From Begonia masoniana (Eukaryota; Streptophyta; Magnoliopsida; Cucurbitales; Begoniaceae), in the NCBI GenBank assembly GCA_022432975.1, contig CM039509.1, positions 21,793,432-21,857,431 on the forward strand: DNA of 64,000 nucleotides. The letters are read 5' to 3'. The notes under the pieces are model-generated. The model saw nothing but the letters and a program-made list of their open reading frames with translations, did no database searches and was not told the DNA's origin. Within the stretch, counting starts at the first letter, position 1; each line of letters starts with the position of its first letter. Shown here piece after piece: positions 43,852 to 55,509 of the stretch. Made by a program: the position numbers and the translations under genes.

Positions 43852-45629
43852 TTCTATCCACCTTATTTAAAATTTTGTCCTCAAAATTTGCCCTAACTTA
43901 TAGTCCTTGGTATTACTGTCTCATGCCCTGTGGTTTTATATCTCGATCTATCATCTGTACTTACGGTCATTCCCCTGGTCCTTAACCCAAAATTGTCCAC
44001 TGTGCCCTCCAACATCGGTCTTAAACTTGTATTCTCTATCTTCGATCTGATCGTACACTTCCTTACTAAAGTACTGAGCTTAGTTAAATTCTTAAATCTT
44101 CATAACTTTTCTATAACTTCGTTGGCTTCGTCCGTAGTCGAAACTCACGTCGACCCAAACTTCTATATTCGCTCGGGTAACGATTCGTTGTAACCGTATC
44201 ACCCATAGGATTTCCTAGTCACCTATCTTCCTGAGTAACCTATTGACCTTCGGGGACTATTTCGGTACGGGTTTCCTAATTAGGTCCTCATCGTTATACT
44301 CTGCAACTATACGACTATAATACTACCTTGTCTATGTGAGTCAAGCTAGTAGTTACAGTCGCTATTTACTTAGAATTCTAACTCTAACAAAATTTGAACT
44401 TCCTTTTATTAACTGCGATCTCGTCATCCCTAGGGCTAATCTTTACGATTCTAATCCAAAACGTCGACTATACTTTCCAACATTAGCCTCAAATTCGAAA
44501 TCTCTGCTCTCAATTGGATTGTACATATCTTTACTCACATATTAAGTCTTACTAAATCTCCTAAATCACATATTTTCCTGGGCAACTTATCAATCCCGCC
44601 AGTTTCTTCAGGGCGGATTTTACAACTAAGCTTATACTGTTATACTCCTCGAACTATGTCACCAGAGTTTCCTTATAAACATTGCTTCCATTCTAAGTTT
44701 TGTCCTTAAATTCTACCACTATATTCTTAATTAAAGTTCTCACATTGCTCACGTTACACTCCTTTGTTTATCCTAAACTCTATTTGCTCTAAGCACGGTC
44801 AAGTCTCTAAATCTCCTCATTGATGCGCTCTAAACTAATCATTCTAACCTAAGCCATTCATGCATCACTTGGTCTCGACCTGCCACACACGAGTCGATCA
44901 CTAGAAATTTACTAACTTAATCTCACCCCTAGGCTTACTTAGATGGTTTCGGTGATAATTCTCACTCTCCTCATTCTATAAATCGCAAATTTCTCAATTT
45001 GTTATCCTTTAAACGCCAATCTAAGCTCTCATTTATTCCAACGATCTACTTTACCTTCACTAAATTCCTCAAGGCTACTTCGAGTTCATCGACTAATCTA
45101 TATTTGTTCGCTCTTTCCAATCAGGTTCCAACTATTCTATTCGAAAATCATTCTAAGTTTAACTCTTGAATTCTATATTAATATAGATACTCCTAACTTC
45201 ATACGAATCGTCAATATACGAGCTCTACGGTACTTGATCTATTTAAACACACTTCATATATTACAACAATCTAGAGTATTCCTTTATCGGTTTATTTCTC
45301 AATTTTCATCTTCCTTGACTAGTCATAATCTAATACTCCAAAAGGTTGTCAATTAGACACAATCCCTACCTACTTAAAATCGATATCCCATAGGGTGTAT
45401 TCCTCTAATTGTTACTAAACCCTAGGTGCGCAAACTATATTGATTAAATCGAACTAATCCTACTAATGTAGAACTATATTTCTATATGGTGTTTATTGTT
45501 ATCTGTGTATCCTCTTATCTTCTCCTTGAGGTCCGCCTAGTAATTCTTCTTACTCACCTATTATTCTCTTCCCTACTAATTTCAGATGTAAATATTTTAT
45601 CTATCATATGCATATCGTTGTACAGTAAT
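43852..45629 (-). other. non-coding spacer replacing pol, second copy
   Basis: About 1.8 kb without ORF on the element strand. It matches 33295-35542 in order and at many short blocks, including the gag-proximal part and the AAATTTTGAGGACAAAATTT block before the polypurine tract at 43852-43870. Confidence 0.7.
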
Positions 45630-46724
45630 TTAAATAATACCTGCAATTGTAGAAGGCTGGGCCCCATCGTCGGCGTTGTCAGGCTCGATGAGTGCAAAGA
45701 CTCTCGGTACAACTTTTCTTTGATCTCTGCCATGTTGATCCCTGCCTGATTGATCTCGACCCTGATTCGGGCAGTCTTTAACAAAATGGTCTGGTTCTCC
45801 ACAGCAATAGCACACATTTGTGCCTACCCTGCACTGTCCCCTGTGCTCCCTCTAGCATTTAGGGCAAAGAGGTAACTGAGAAGCCCCTTGTACCTGTTTG
45901 CCTTTCCCTCGATCGTTACCTCCTTCTAGAGGCCTTTTAATGTCTCTTTGTTGTTGTTGTTGTGCTCTCGGCTGCCAGCCTTGATTCTGCGACTGAGGTT
46001 GAATCTCACGGAAGAAGCCCTTAGCTGGCTCCCTCGGTCTAACACAAGTAGCTCTGGCGGCCTCAATATCCAGAGCCCTAGTTGTGATGTCAGAATAGGG
46101 AACATAAATAATACCTGATACAACAACGTGCATCCGGATCTCCAAATTAAGGCTCTCCATAAACTGGTGTACTTTCTCCTCGTTATCGCTGACAAGGCGC
46201 GGTGCAAATCGCGATAAAGCCTCAAACTTCCGAATATACTCTGCAACTGAACCTGTCTGCCTCAGCTGCGTGAACTCGTTCCTCTTTGCCACTCTCACTG
46301 CGCGGCTAAAATACTTGTCAAAAAATACAAACTTGAATCGATCCCAAGTCATAACTGATACGTCCGTCATCGCTTTGATCGAATCCCACCAGAAACGGGC
46401 ATCCATCGCTAAGTGAAAGGTAGCATATGCCACCTTGCTCCCGTTCCCCACCTCGGCATAAGCTAACATATCCTCCATAACTCGGATCCATTCCTCGGCA
46501 ACAGTAGGATCCGGTGATCGACCATCAAATACTGGAGGTCGTAGGCCCTGAAACTTCTGCATGCCCTGGTTGTTGGGAACTATCAAATCCCGGGCCCTCT
46601 GGTTCTCCCGATTTACCAAGTCCATAATCTGCTGCGCTTGCCGGTCCATATGCTGAGACTGGCGATCTATCAACTCCGTAAATCGATCTAGCGCGTCATC
46701 TCTAGGATCCCTTCCTCGAACCAT
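45630..46724 (-). pseudogene. gag of gag-only gypsy derivative, with amber and frame break
   Basis: Starts MVRGRDPRDDALDRFTEL (46724). The gag core is at about residues 100-195 (RFWWDSIKAMTDVSVM; AEYIRKFEALSRFAP) and the frame is open for 290 codons, to TAG at 45852-45854. The next codons continue gag: CCHC knuckle CYCCGEPDHFVKDCP, in which the second Cys pair is kept, then FALIEPDNADDGAQPS and an end at the gag-protease linker. As at 33294, protease is absent. The TAG replaces the Gln codon seen as CAG at 33044, just before the knuckle. Confidence 0.8.
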
Positions 46725-46736
46725 TTTATGAAAATC

Positions 46737-46797
46737 CTATACAAATCAAAACAATAATCCTAAGAAACCAAATCAATAAAGCTATAAACAGACTTAC
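46737..46797 (-). other. candidate 61-nt leader intron before gag
   Basis: Donor ACT|GTAAGT and acceptor TTGTATAG|G shortly before the gag ATG at 46724. Corresponds to 32078-32140. Confidence 0.35.
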
Positions 46798-46884
46798 AGT
46801 TGATGAAGGATGTCCGCGTAGTGGCTGTGCAGTCGAGCAGTCTACAGAACCGATTTTAAAACCCGGGGGCTCTGATACCATAAT

Positions 46885-49242
46885 TGTAGCGACCACTAAA
46901 ACTGTACCCGTTTTTCCCGAATATATATATATATATTTTTTATCCTAATAAATTTAATTAAACTTTAAGTAGAAGCTAAACCGAAATCGAAACCGGAATC
47001 GAAATCGGAATTGAAATCTAACTTTAAAATCATTTAAAACAATTAAATAAAAACTATATTTAATATAAATTATAATTAAAATAAAGGGAGGGCAGAATCG
47101 GAATTCTGCCCTCGAAAAGCAGCAGCGACTGGGCGCTGCTATTTGCAGCGCACGGTCGCCGTGTGCGCTGCACTATGCAGCGCACGATCGCTGCATTGTG
47201 CAGCGCCCAGTCGCTGCACTTTGCAGCGACCCACTCCCTCCCTTTTGTATGTTTGCCTTCTCTTTTCTCACAACAGAGAGCAAAACATATAAACAGCTCT
47301 CTGGAATCCGATTCCAGAGAGCAACTCCCTCCTTCTCCTTCACATTCTAGCACCCTAAACACTTCAATATTCTTTCGATTTCATTCCCAATCATCACTAA
47401 ACATACTATTCACTATTCCAATACGTGATAAAACTTCCTAAAAACAAATGGCGTGGATAGCTCTAAAACCGAGCATATCCATAACATTTTCAAAACATTT
47501 CTATAACGTTCAAATAACTGTTTTAAACCAAAACATTTCTATAAACAGTTTACCCAAACAGTTCCAGAATTTCAAAACAAATATCATTACCTAAACATCC
47601 TATACATATTCTATCAATTATCCCAAAACGTTCCCAAAATCTATACATACTGTCCCCACGGGTCGGTAAAGCATCGACTGCGCAACGCACCACCGCGACC
47701 ATCATTCGTCAACTGCCTCATGCCTCAGGAGGAGGAAGCTCGTCCTCACCTGTTTTCTCGTAGACACCTACACCATAAAGACATCTATGAGATAAAAATC
47801 TCAGTAAGCTCTAGTAAATGCAGATGCGTGCTGTGCATATGAATCTGTAAATCATGCATTGTTTTCTTTACTTTGCTTTGCTTTACTTTGCTTTGCTTTA
47901 CTTTGCTTTGCTTTGCTATGCTATAAACTGTATACTGAAGGGTCATTACTTTACTGTACTTTGCTTTGCTATAAACTGTATACCGAAGGGCCATTTAAAC
48001 TATATACCGAAGGGTCATTTAAACTGTATACCGTAGGGTCATTCTTTCTTTGCATTTACTTTAAAACATCATGCAGAAATTCATTTTCGTGAACTTTTAA
48101 AACACGTGATGCATGAACAGATATGAACATGATATAACTATACAATACAATAAACAAGCAACATGTATACCATCCAGACCGAAACAAAATAACCTATAAC
48201 AATTTAAAACCTAACTACCCGACCAAAGCAATTAAAACAAACAATCCATTAAGATCCTCGACGCTACATCGAAGTACGGTGTAGGCCAATCGGCCAGAGA
48301 AGATCACGAGAACTTACCTCGCGTCCGTTGCAGCTCGAGCTCCGTCCACGAGCGTTGTTTGTCTGAGGCAATTTAGAACGATCGATGTTAAAACAAGCTT
48401 ACGCTTTTGAACGTCCAAATCGATAAAACCTTAACTAAAGGAATTTCCTAAAGCTTTAATTCAATCCTTCAAGCTATTTCGCCGAGTAATTACGCGCCCG
48501 GTATTTCAAATCCTAACTTATTAGTTTTTCCTAAAAACCCGAAATTTCTCAGATTTTAACTTTTTCACAATTCAACTTAATTTCGTCCGAAAACGTCCAA
48601 TACGTTTAATATATACTTAATCGCAGTAAACCTATTAATTACGGACCCTAAATCGACATTTTAAATCGAAACCTAAACGAAACCCTAAAGGTTTATATTT
48701 CGTAAAACTCAAAATAAACGCTCTAAGAACGTAGATTCATACCTAGGGTTGCGAGAGGAGGAGAAATCACGAAGAAAGCGAAACGAACGGAGGCCGGAAT
48801 GGAGGAGAAAAGAAGAGAAGTGAGGAGAGAAGAGAAATTAGGTTAGTTTATAATATTGGTTTGGAGAATTACCAAAATGCCCTTCTTTGATTTTTATATT
48901 GATTTCGTCCTTCGGTTCGTTAATCGGCCAACAGTTCGGTCTCTCCAATTTTCCTTACTTCACTAATAGGTTCAACTTCTTATTTGAGATTTAACAAAAC
49001 TGTCCGTTCGCAATTTGGACATCGTTTACTATTTTTACTAAAACGTCATTTACATTTCGATAAATGTATTTACTCGGAATATAGCGTCTAAACTCCGAAA
49101 ATTCTCATAATTTCCTTAAAATTTCTATTAATCGTTAGGAACATAATGACGCTTTCTTTTCGAGAAACGGGCTTGATTTGACATATTTACTAAAATGCCA
49201 TTTATATCAAAATAATAATATCCCGAAAAGCCGGGATATTAC
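46885..49242 (-). repeat. outer 5' LTR of the gag-only array
   Basis: 2358 bp, nearly identical to 41457-43851. Its first base is lost at the right junction (GATATTAC|CGAAATCC). It contains a complete mini reading frame (48362-47718) with intact splice-site dinucleotides. Confidence 0.9.
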
Positions 49243-50345
49243 CGAAATCCTTAATGACTAAGAGGTTCGTACCCAATCAATATAAACAAGAATTGTTCCT
49301 ACAAATCCAAAACCTTAGGCAAGGAAGTCAATCTGTAGAAGAATATCTCACGGAGTTCGAAACCCTTAGGATTCGTGGAGCCATGGATGAGCCTAAAGTG
49401 CAAATTGTAGCTAGATTAATCTGAGGACTCACTCGAGAAATAGCTGACATAGTGAAGCTACACCCACTAGAATCCTTAGACGCGGTAGTTCAGATGGCTT
49501 TAAAGGTCGAACGTCAACTCACTCGAAAAAGAAAAGCTAACTACCCTCCAAAATTCATTCCCAAAACTACCCCCAAGATCTCACCCAAGTTGCCCGAGTC
49601 CAGTAAGACCCTTACCAAGGCTAAAGGAAAGAGGCCTTTTACACGAAACTGGCCACCTAAGGAACCAGGCCCTAAGGATCTTGAGGATAGAGCCAATGCA
49701 CCCCGTTCTAGAGAAATGAAGTGCTTCAAGTGTCAAGGACTTGAAAAATTTATAGCCCAATGCCCAAATCGTAGAGTAATGATCCTTAGAGAAGACACGG
49801 GGGAATATGAAAGCGAAGATGAACAACCAGAAGACGAAGTTGAGGAAGACAATGAAGAGGAGACTAAATCCGAAGAAGAGGTTGTTCATGCGCCAGATGG
49901 ACCCCTACTCTTGGTGAGTAGACGTGTACTCATGTCAGAGAGCACGGGAGAAGACGGTCAAAGAGAGAACATCTTCCACAGTAGCTGTCTAATCAAAGAT
50001 AAATTGTGCTCACTGATCATTGAAGGAGGCAGTTGTGCAAATGTCGCCTCAAAAGAATTGGTTACCAAGCTAGGATTGAAAACCACCGCTCACCCCCATC
50101 CATATAAGCTTAGATGGTTTGATTACCGTGACGACGTCAAAGTAACCAAACAAGTCAAAGTCAGATTTTCCATTGGAAAATTTAAGGACACGGTCCTCTG
50201 TGATGTTATACCTCTGAGTGCAAGTCATTTGCTCATAGGTAGGCTTTGGCAGTTTGACCAAAGAGTGAACCATGAGGGATATACGAACTATTATTCTCTT
50301 AAGTTTGAAGGCAAAACCTTTAGATTTGCACCCATGACCCCGGCC
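49243..50345 (+). pseudogene. CRM-like chromovirus gag and protease
   Basis: Reads from gag (RFVPNQYKQELFLQIQNLRQ, with QSVEEYLTEFETLRI) through an in-frame TGA near 49422, then open for 298 codons from 49452. The knuckle is degenerate: CFKCQGLEKFIAQCP, where the His is lost. An acidic linker (residues about 110-150) leads to protease. The protease site reads LIIEGGSCANVAS: Glu stands where the family has the catalytic Asp, so protease is probably inactive. The frame ends FRFAPMTPA-stop at 50345, although pol sequence continues in the next lines. Confidence 0.75.
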
Positions 50346-51329
50346 TAAATATCCAAAGATGAAGCTGCAAGAAAAGAAGCCAAGACTAAGGCTAACTTGT
50401 ATATGACTAAAAATGAGGTTGAAGCATCTGTGCTTAGAGGAGACCCTATGATTTTGATACTCTTCCGTGATAGAATTATGGAGCTAGGAGAAATACCTAC
50501 ACCCGTTAAGCACTTACTTCACAAATTCCAAGACGTCTTCCCAGAAGAGCTACCCTAAGGATTACCACCCTTACGTGGTATTGAACATCAGATTGATCTC
50601 CAGCCTGGTGCAGTATTACCTAATTGATCCGCCTATCGGATGAACCCTGAAGAAACTAAAAATTTGCAAGATCAAGTTCAAGAACTATTGGACAAGGGGT
50701 ATATAAGAGAGTCTATGAGTCCCTGTGCTGTACCATTTTTATTGGTACCCAAGAAAGACGGCACTATGAGAATGTGTGTTGATAGTCAAGCCATGAACCA
50801 TATCACAATAAAATATAGGTTTCCCATACCTAAGCTCAAAGACTTGTTAGATGAGCTCAGTGGAGCTGCCATCTTTTCCAAGATAGACCTCAAAAGTGGC
50901 TATCATCAAATAAGAATGAAGGAAGGTGACGAATGGAAGACGACCTTCAAGACTAAATACGAACTATTCTAATGGATGGTGATGCCCTTCGGATTATCCA
51001 ACGTGTTAAGTACATTCATGAGGCTCATGCACCATGTGCTTAAAGAGTATTTGGGAAAGTTCATCGTTGTGTACTTCGATGACATTTTTGTGTATAGCAC
51101 GAGACCTTCCACAACACCTTAGCCACCTTAGTACCCTGATTAAAACCCTTAAAAAAGCCAAGTTATTTGGAAACTTGAGCAAGTGTTTGTTTGGACAAGA
51201 CAAGGTGTACTTCATGGGATTTTTCATCTCGAAGAACAGCATGGAAGCTGATGAGGACAAAATTAAGGCTATCAAGGATTGGCCTACACCAAACTCGATC
51301 ACCAAAGTTCGTAGTTTCCATGGCCTAGC
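50346..51329 (+). pseudogene. CRM-like chromovirus reverse transcriptase, broken
   Basis: In the same direction. Contains [40 protein letters not shown], a TAA after YELF (near 50970), [16 protein letters not shown] and the catalytic box [11 protein letters not shown], then decayed connection and RNaseH start. It is cut at 51330 by an LTR fragment. The [13 protein letters not shown] signature is typical of plant chromoviruses of the CRM/Reina group; lineage call tentative. Confidence 0.75.
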
Positions 51330-51685
51330 TGTAACACCCAGTGGCATTTTCGTAAATAAAGCCAATTAAGCCGTTTCACAAACGGAAAGTTTTATTGGAA
51401 CTCTATGAATGAATTAGAGTCGCTGGAGAAATAAAGAAATTTTGGAGAAACCGAACCGATAGCCGAACAATGAGATAAACGAAAAGTTGAATGGAGGGGA
51501 AAACTTGTCATTTGACAAGCCAAGTTTAATTAAATATCAAAAATCCCTCTTCTTCCACACATAGACGTTTTTTTCCTCTCTAGAGAAGCTCTCTGGCGAC
51601 TTGGCTTATCCCAACAGCGATCTTCAACGGTGCTTCACCGATTCCACTCCGGTCGACGAGTTTCCTTCACGTTTTCTTCTCCCAT
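51330..51685 (+). repeat. LTR 5' fragment inserted in chromovirus RT
   Basis: Begins TGTAACACCCAG inside RT (after SFHGLA) and shares AAACTTGTCATTTGACAAG and CTTCACGTTTTCTTCTCC with the solo LTR at 1608-4536. It ends near the latter's first predicted donor, joined to integrase-tail sequence. Confidence 0.65.
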
Positions 51686-51869
51686 CATGAAGGATGTAAA
51701 GAAGTTATTTTTAAGGAAGGATACATAGTTTGGTTGCATCTACGTAAGGAAAGGTTTCCCGATCAAAGAAGGTCAAAGCTTCTTCCTCGAGCAGACGGAC
51801 CTTTTAAAGTCTTGGAGAAAATTAATAACAATGCTTAACTTGGAAAATATGGTGTGTCAGCAACCTTTA
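51686..51869 (+). pseudogene. chromovirus integrase C-terminal remnant
   Basis: Reads [34 protein letters not shown] and VSATF, the GPF-type end of chromovirus integrase. The RNaseH and integrase core between 51329 and here are gone. Confidence 0.7.
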
Positions 51870-52379
51870 TGTAACGTCCCGTAAATTCTACCCTTGTTAC
51901 TATTCCTAAAAATCCCGTAAAACTTGAATTTTTCATTTTCATCCATTAATCTTACTCGTGTATAGACAATTGATTCATTAACAGAAGACAAACTAACGTT
52001 TCCATCTCAGACCGAATTACTAAGGAGAATCGGCCGACAACACTCTTTTGAAGACAACAGTTCCTATCAGGTTTCATCAAATGAACAGTAGGGTCGACAA
52101 CTCTTTTCAGAAGACAACACTTCCTATCGGGTTTGGAAGAATGGTATAGTGGGGGTCGATGTGGTCTCTGTAATGAGATCGGTCGACATTGTCGTCCACA
52201 GAGTCGGACGACGGTGCGTTATCGTCCACAACATTTGGACGACATTATCGTCCACAACATTTGGACGACGTTTTCATCCACGGGATTTATTTGTCCACAG
52301 GGTTTACTCGTCCACGGACTTTATTCGTCAACGGAGCCATGCCGATGGTAGCTTGAAAACTATTATTGTACGAGAATTC
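51870..52379 (+). repeat. LTR-like fragment with CGTCCACA repeats
   Basis: Starts TGTAACGTCCCG after the integrase remnant and ends near 52379 where minus-strand gypsy sequence begins. It contains two AGAAGACAACA blocks (about 52055 and 52105) and the repeats at 52190-52330. No second end is visible. Confidence 0.45.
52190..52330 (+). repeat. CGTCCACAACATTTGGACGAC tandem motif
   Basis: Six to seven imperfect units of TCGTCCACA followed by TTTGGACGAC or TCGGACGAC. GTCCACAA and TTTGGACGAC partly pair within each unit, so each could form a small hairpin. Confidence 0.7.
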
Positions 52380-53743
52380 AGGTAGATATCTACTCCACGA
52401 ACCTTGGAATTTTAACACACACGCTCTAAGCATATCGTCAAGAATTTGATTTGTCCTTTATGTTCGACCATCGGTCTGGCGATGAAATGTTGTGCTGAAA
52501 TTTAGTTGAGTATCCATAGCCTTGTGCAGAATTTTCTAGAATTTCGAAGTAAACCTTGAATCTCTGTCGGAGACAATCGAAATAGGCACCCCGTGTAGCC
52601 TGACAATCTCTTGCACATAAAGCTCAGCGACCTGATCTATGGAATGAGTCATTTTAACTGGTAGAAAGTGGGCTGACTTGGTCAAACGGTCCACTATCAC
52701 CCAGATCCCGTCGTGTCCTCTAGTCGTTCTTGGGAATCCAACAATAAAATCCATGGAAATCTACTCCCATTTCCACTCTGGGATTGGCAGTGGCTGTAAG
52801 GTCCCTGCTGGCCTTTGGAGCTCCGCCTTAACCTGTTGGCAAACCAAGCAGGTTTCTACATACTTGGCGACCTCTCTCTTCATATTCTACCACCAAAAGT
52901 GCTGCTTTAAGTACCGGTACATCTTGGTACTTCTCGGGTGCAAAGAGTAAGCCGAAGAGTGTGCTTCAGTCAAAATCTCCTTCTTTAATTTCTCTTCATT
53001 AGGCACGTACAACCTATGCCTGAATTTTAAAACACCTTCATCCGACAAGTTGAAATTGGACGAGTCCTCGGATGTCATGCTCAACCGGTACTTTTCACAC
53101 TCCAAGTCCTTCCGTTGAGCTTCTCGTATCTTTTCCAATATCGTCGGTCTAAGAGAAATGTTTGTGGGCATAGTGGACAACTCAGCCACAATTTCCACAT
53201 CAAACTTCTCATTCTCAGACCTTAACATCACCGACATTGGTGCAAGCGAAGGCTAACTTGTAGAAGGCATTCGGCTTAAGGCATCGGCAACTTTATTCGC
53301 CTTTCCTAGGTGGTATTTAATCTCGAAGTCATAATCTATGACAAACTCCAACCACCTTCGTTGCTGCATGTTCAACTCTTTTTGTGTAAACAGGTACTTC
53401 AAACTCCTGTGATCGGAAAACACTTCGCATTGTTGTCCGTACAGATAGTGTCTCCAAATCTTCAACACAAAGACCACAGTTGCCAGCTCCAGGTCGTGCG
53501 TCAGATAGTTTTGTTCATATGGTTTCAGTTGTCAAGAAGCATACATGATAACTCTTCCTTCCTGCATAAGTACGCACCCAAGTCCAACCTTGGACGCATC
53601 GCAGTATATGCTAAACTTGTCACCTTCAATAGGCAGCGTCAAAACTGGAGCCGTAGTCAATTTTTGTTTCAGCTCTTGAAAGCTTTTATCATATGCAGCT
53701 GACCATGAAAATTTCTCATTCTTTCTTGTCAATCGGGACAGAG
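52380..53743 (-). pseudogene. gypsy RNaseH and integrase part
   Basis: Open pieces 53732-53532 (RNaseH start [19 protein letters not shown]), 53477-53253 ([24 protein letters not shown]), 53237-52887 (integrase zinc-binding side, ending YRYLKQHFWW) and 52754-52536 (core, [20 protein letters not shown]) share one frame and are separated by stops. The tail (52535-52380) decays. Confidence 0.85.
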
Positions 53744-53984
53744 TGTAGCGACCCTAACACTGTACCCTTATTTTCCCGTATTTTTTTTATCCATGTAAAC
53801 TTTGAGCAGAATTTAAATCGTAGACTAAATTGTTAAAAACGTTCAGAAACTATTCTTAAAACAATTTGAACAAAACTTAAACAATTAAAAGAAAACTTTA
53901 AACAATTATTTAAAACAATTAAAATCATTTAAAATAACAAAAAACATACAGTAGATTTCGGGGGACAAAAGGGACAATTGTCCC

Positions 53985-54170
53985 GTCAAAATCAGGGGCG
54001 ATTGATCGCCCAAAACAGGCGATTGATCGCCTGTTGGAAAATATCAATGGCGATCGATCGCCACAAATAGTGGCGATCGATCGCCACACTCCCTGGATTT
54101 TTCCAGGGAGTGGCGACCAATAATGGCGATCGATCGCCATGCTCCTTGGAAAATTTTTCCAGGGAGATCG
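53985..54170. repeat. GGCGATCGATCGCC palindrome cluster
   Basis: At least five copies of GCGAT(C/T)GATCGCC in about 160 bp, several perfect 14-bp palindromes, plus a CTCCCTGG/CCAGGGAG inverted pair. In an RNA these would give intra- and intermolecular stems. Confidence 0.85.
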
Positions 54171-55320
54171 CCTCCCTCTTTCCTTTCTTTCTTTCATTTC
54201 CCTACATAAGCATACACTTCATTTCTTTTATTCTATACAACTTCAACATCTCATACACCCTAACATTCTTCACAATTTCATAACGCCAACTATACCTACA
54301 TCACGAACATACATTTCAACATAAATTTAACCATTACTCCTACTTCCTCCGTAATCTCACTCGAAACCGACTCAAGACGTATTTAACACGAAATGCATTT
54401 TTACGAAAATGAACTGTGTGGATCTGTTTAAAAACTAAACGTTTCATCCTATTAAAAATCACCAACAGTTCCATAAAACTTAGATAAAATCCTTAACAAA
54501 ACATTTTATAAAAATAGTTTACCAAAACATCTATACAACGATCTATCAGCTAACCAGATCCAAACATCCTAAAATATTCTAACTATACAATTATTCTTTC
54601 TCGTCTACCATTAGCCCAAAACACCCCAATACCCTCAAAACACATACGTACATCCCCACGGGTCAGGTTAAGTATCGACTGCGCCAGCACACCCCCGCAA
54701 GCCATCCTCCATCAACTGCATCACTCCTCTGGTGGAGGAATCTCATCCTCACCTATGTCAAGATCACCAACACCATACAGACAATCTATGAGCTAAAGGG
54801 TCAGTAAGTTTCGTAAATGCAGATGCATGCTGTTACGGACCATTTTTCCATGGTCAATGATGGTGCGGCAACCATGGGCGTTGGCGGGCACAAGGAAGGA
54901 CAAGAGTGCAACCATGATGGTTGGTGTGCATAAAGGTTGAGTACGGGGCCAAGTGGGTCGGTGTGCTCAAGAAGGCAAGAGCCAGGCTCTTGAGACATGA
55001 CAGTTGGCGAGACAAAGGACACGGAGCGATATAGGGCGCTCAAGGCAAGTTGGCCACACCACGAGTTCTAGACGTGGGGCAAAAAGGTACGACAAGATCA
55101 ACAAGCCGTGTGTGGCGATGTCAAGACAATCATGGTGCATGGTGCATGGGCCGAGGGCCTAGGTATGATAGGAGGTGCGGGGCATCCTCCTTAGGCGTGC
55201 TAAAATATTCTAACTGTTGGGCAGTCCAAATCTGGGCACTGGGTGCTGGCCCAGGCGCATATGGCGCTGGGTCGAGCGCTAAGCGCTAGGCCGATGGGGC
55301 AGGCCCATGCGGGAAGGGAA

Positions 55321-55467
55321 TTTATGTTAGTGCTTTTATTTATGTTAGTGCTTCATATATGTTAATGCTCTCATTCATGTTAGTGCTCTCATTTATGTTT
55401 GTGCTTCATTTATATTAGTGCTCTCATTCATGTTAGTGCTCTCATTTATGTTAGTGCTTACACTTAT
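55321..55467 (+). repeat. TTATGTTAGTGCTCTCA minisatellite in LTR
   Basis: About eight units of (T)TATGTTAGTGCT with variable CTCATT or TCAT spacers. Also at 57881-58018 and, with a different number and order of units, at 60404-60533. Confidence 0.85.
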
Positions 55468-55500
55468 GAGGATTCATGTACATGGCCTTGGCCATTTGTG

Positions 55501-55509
55501 TATAAATAG
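55501..55509 (+). promoter_or_regulatory. TATA box of TR-GAG-like LTR
   Basis: TATAAATAG precedes GCCTTGAGACACCAAGC. Also present at 58051 and 60564. RNA polymerase II start expected about 30 bp downstream. Confidence 0.6.

Larger units (their letters stand above)
40848..49242 (-). mobile_element. gag-only gypsy array: LTR-internal-LTR-internal (truncated)
   Basis: Minus-strand order: LTR (49242-46885), leader, gag (46724-45630), spacer, polypurine tract, LTR (43851-41457), leader, gag N-terminus (41296-40848), truncation. Both LTRs are followed by the same primer site and gag start. The middle LTR thus serves as the 3' LTR of one unit and the 5' LTR of the next. Same family as 32152-38000. 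Confidence 0.85.
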
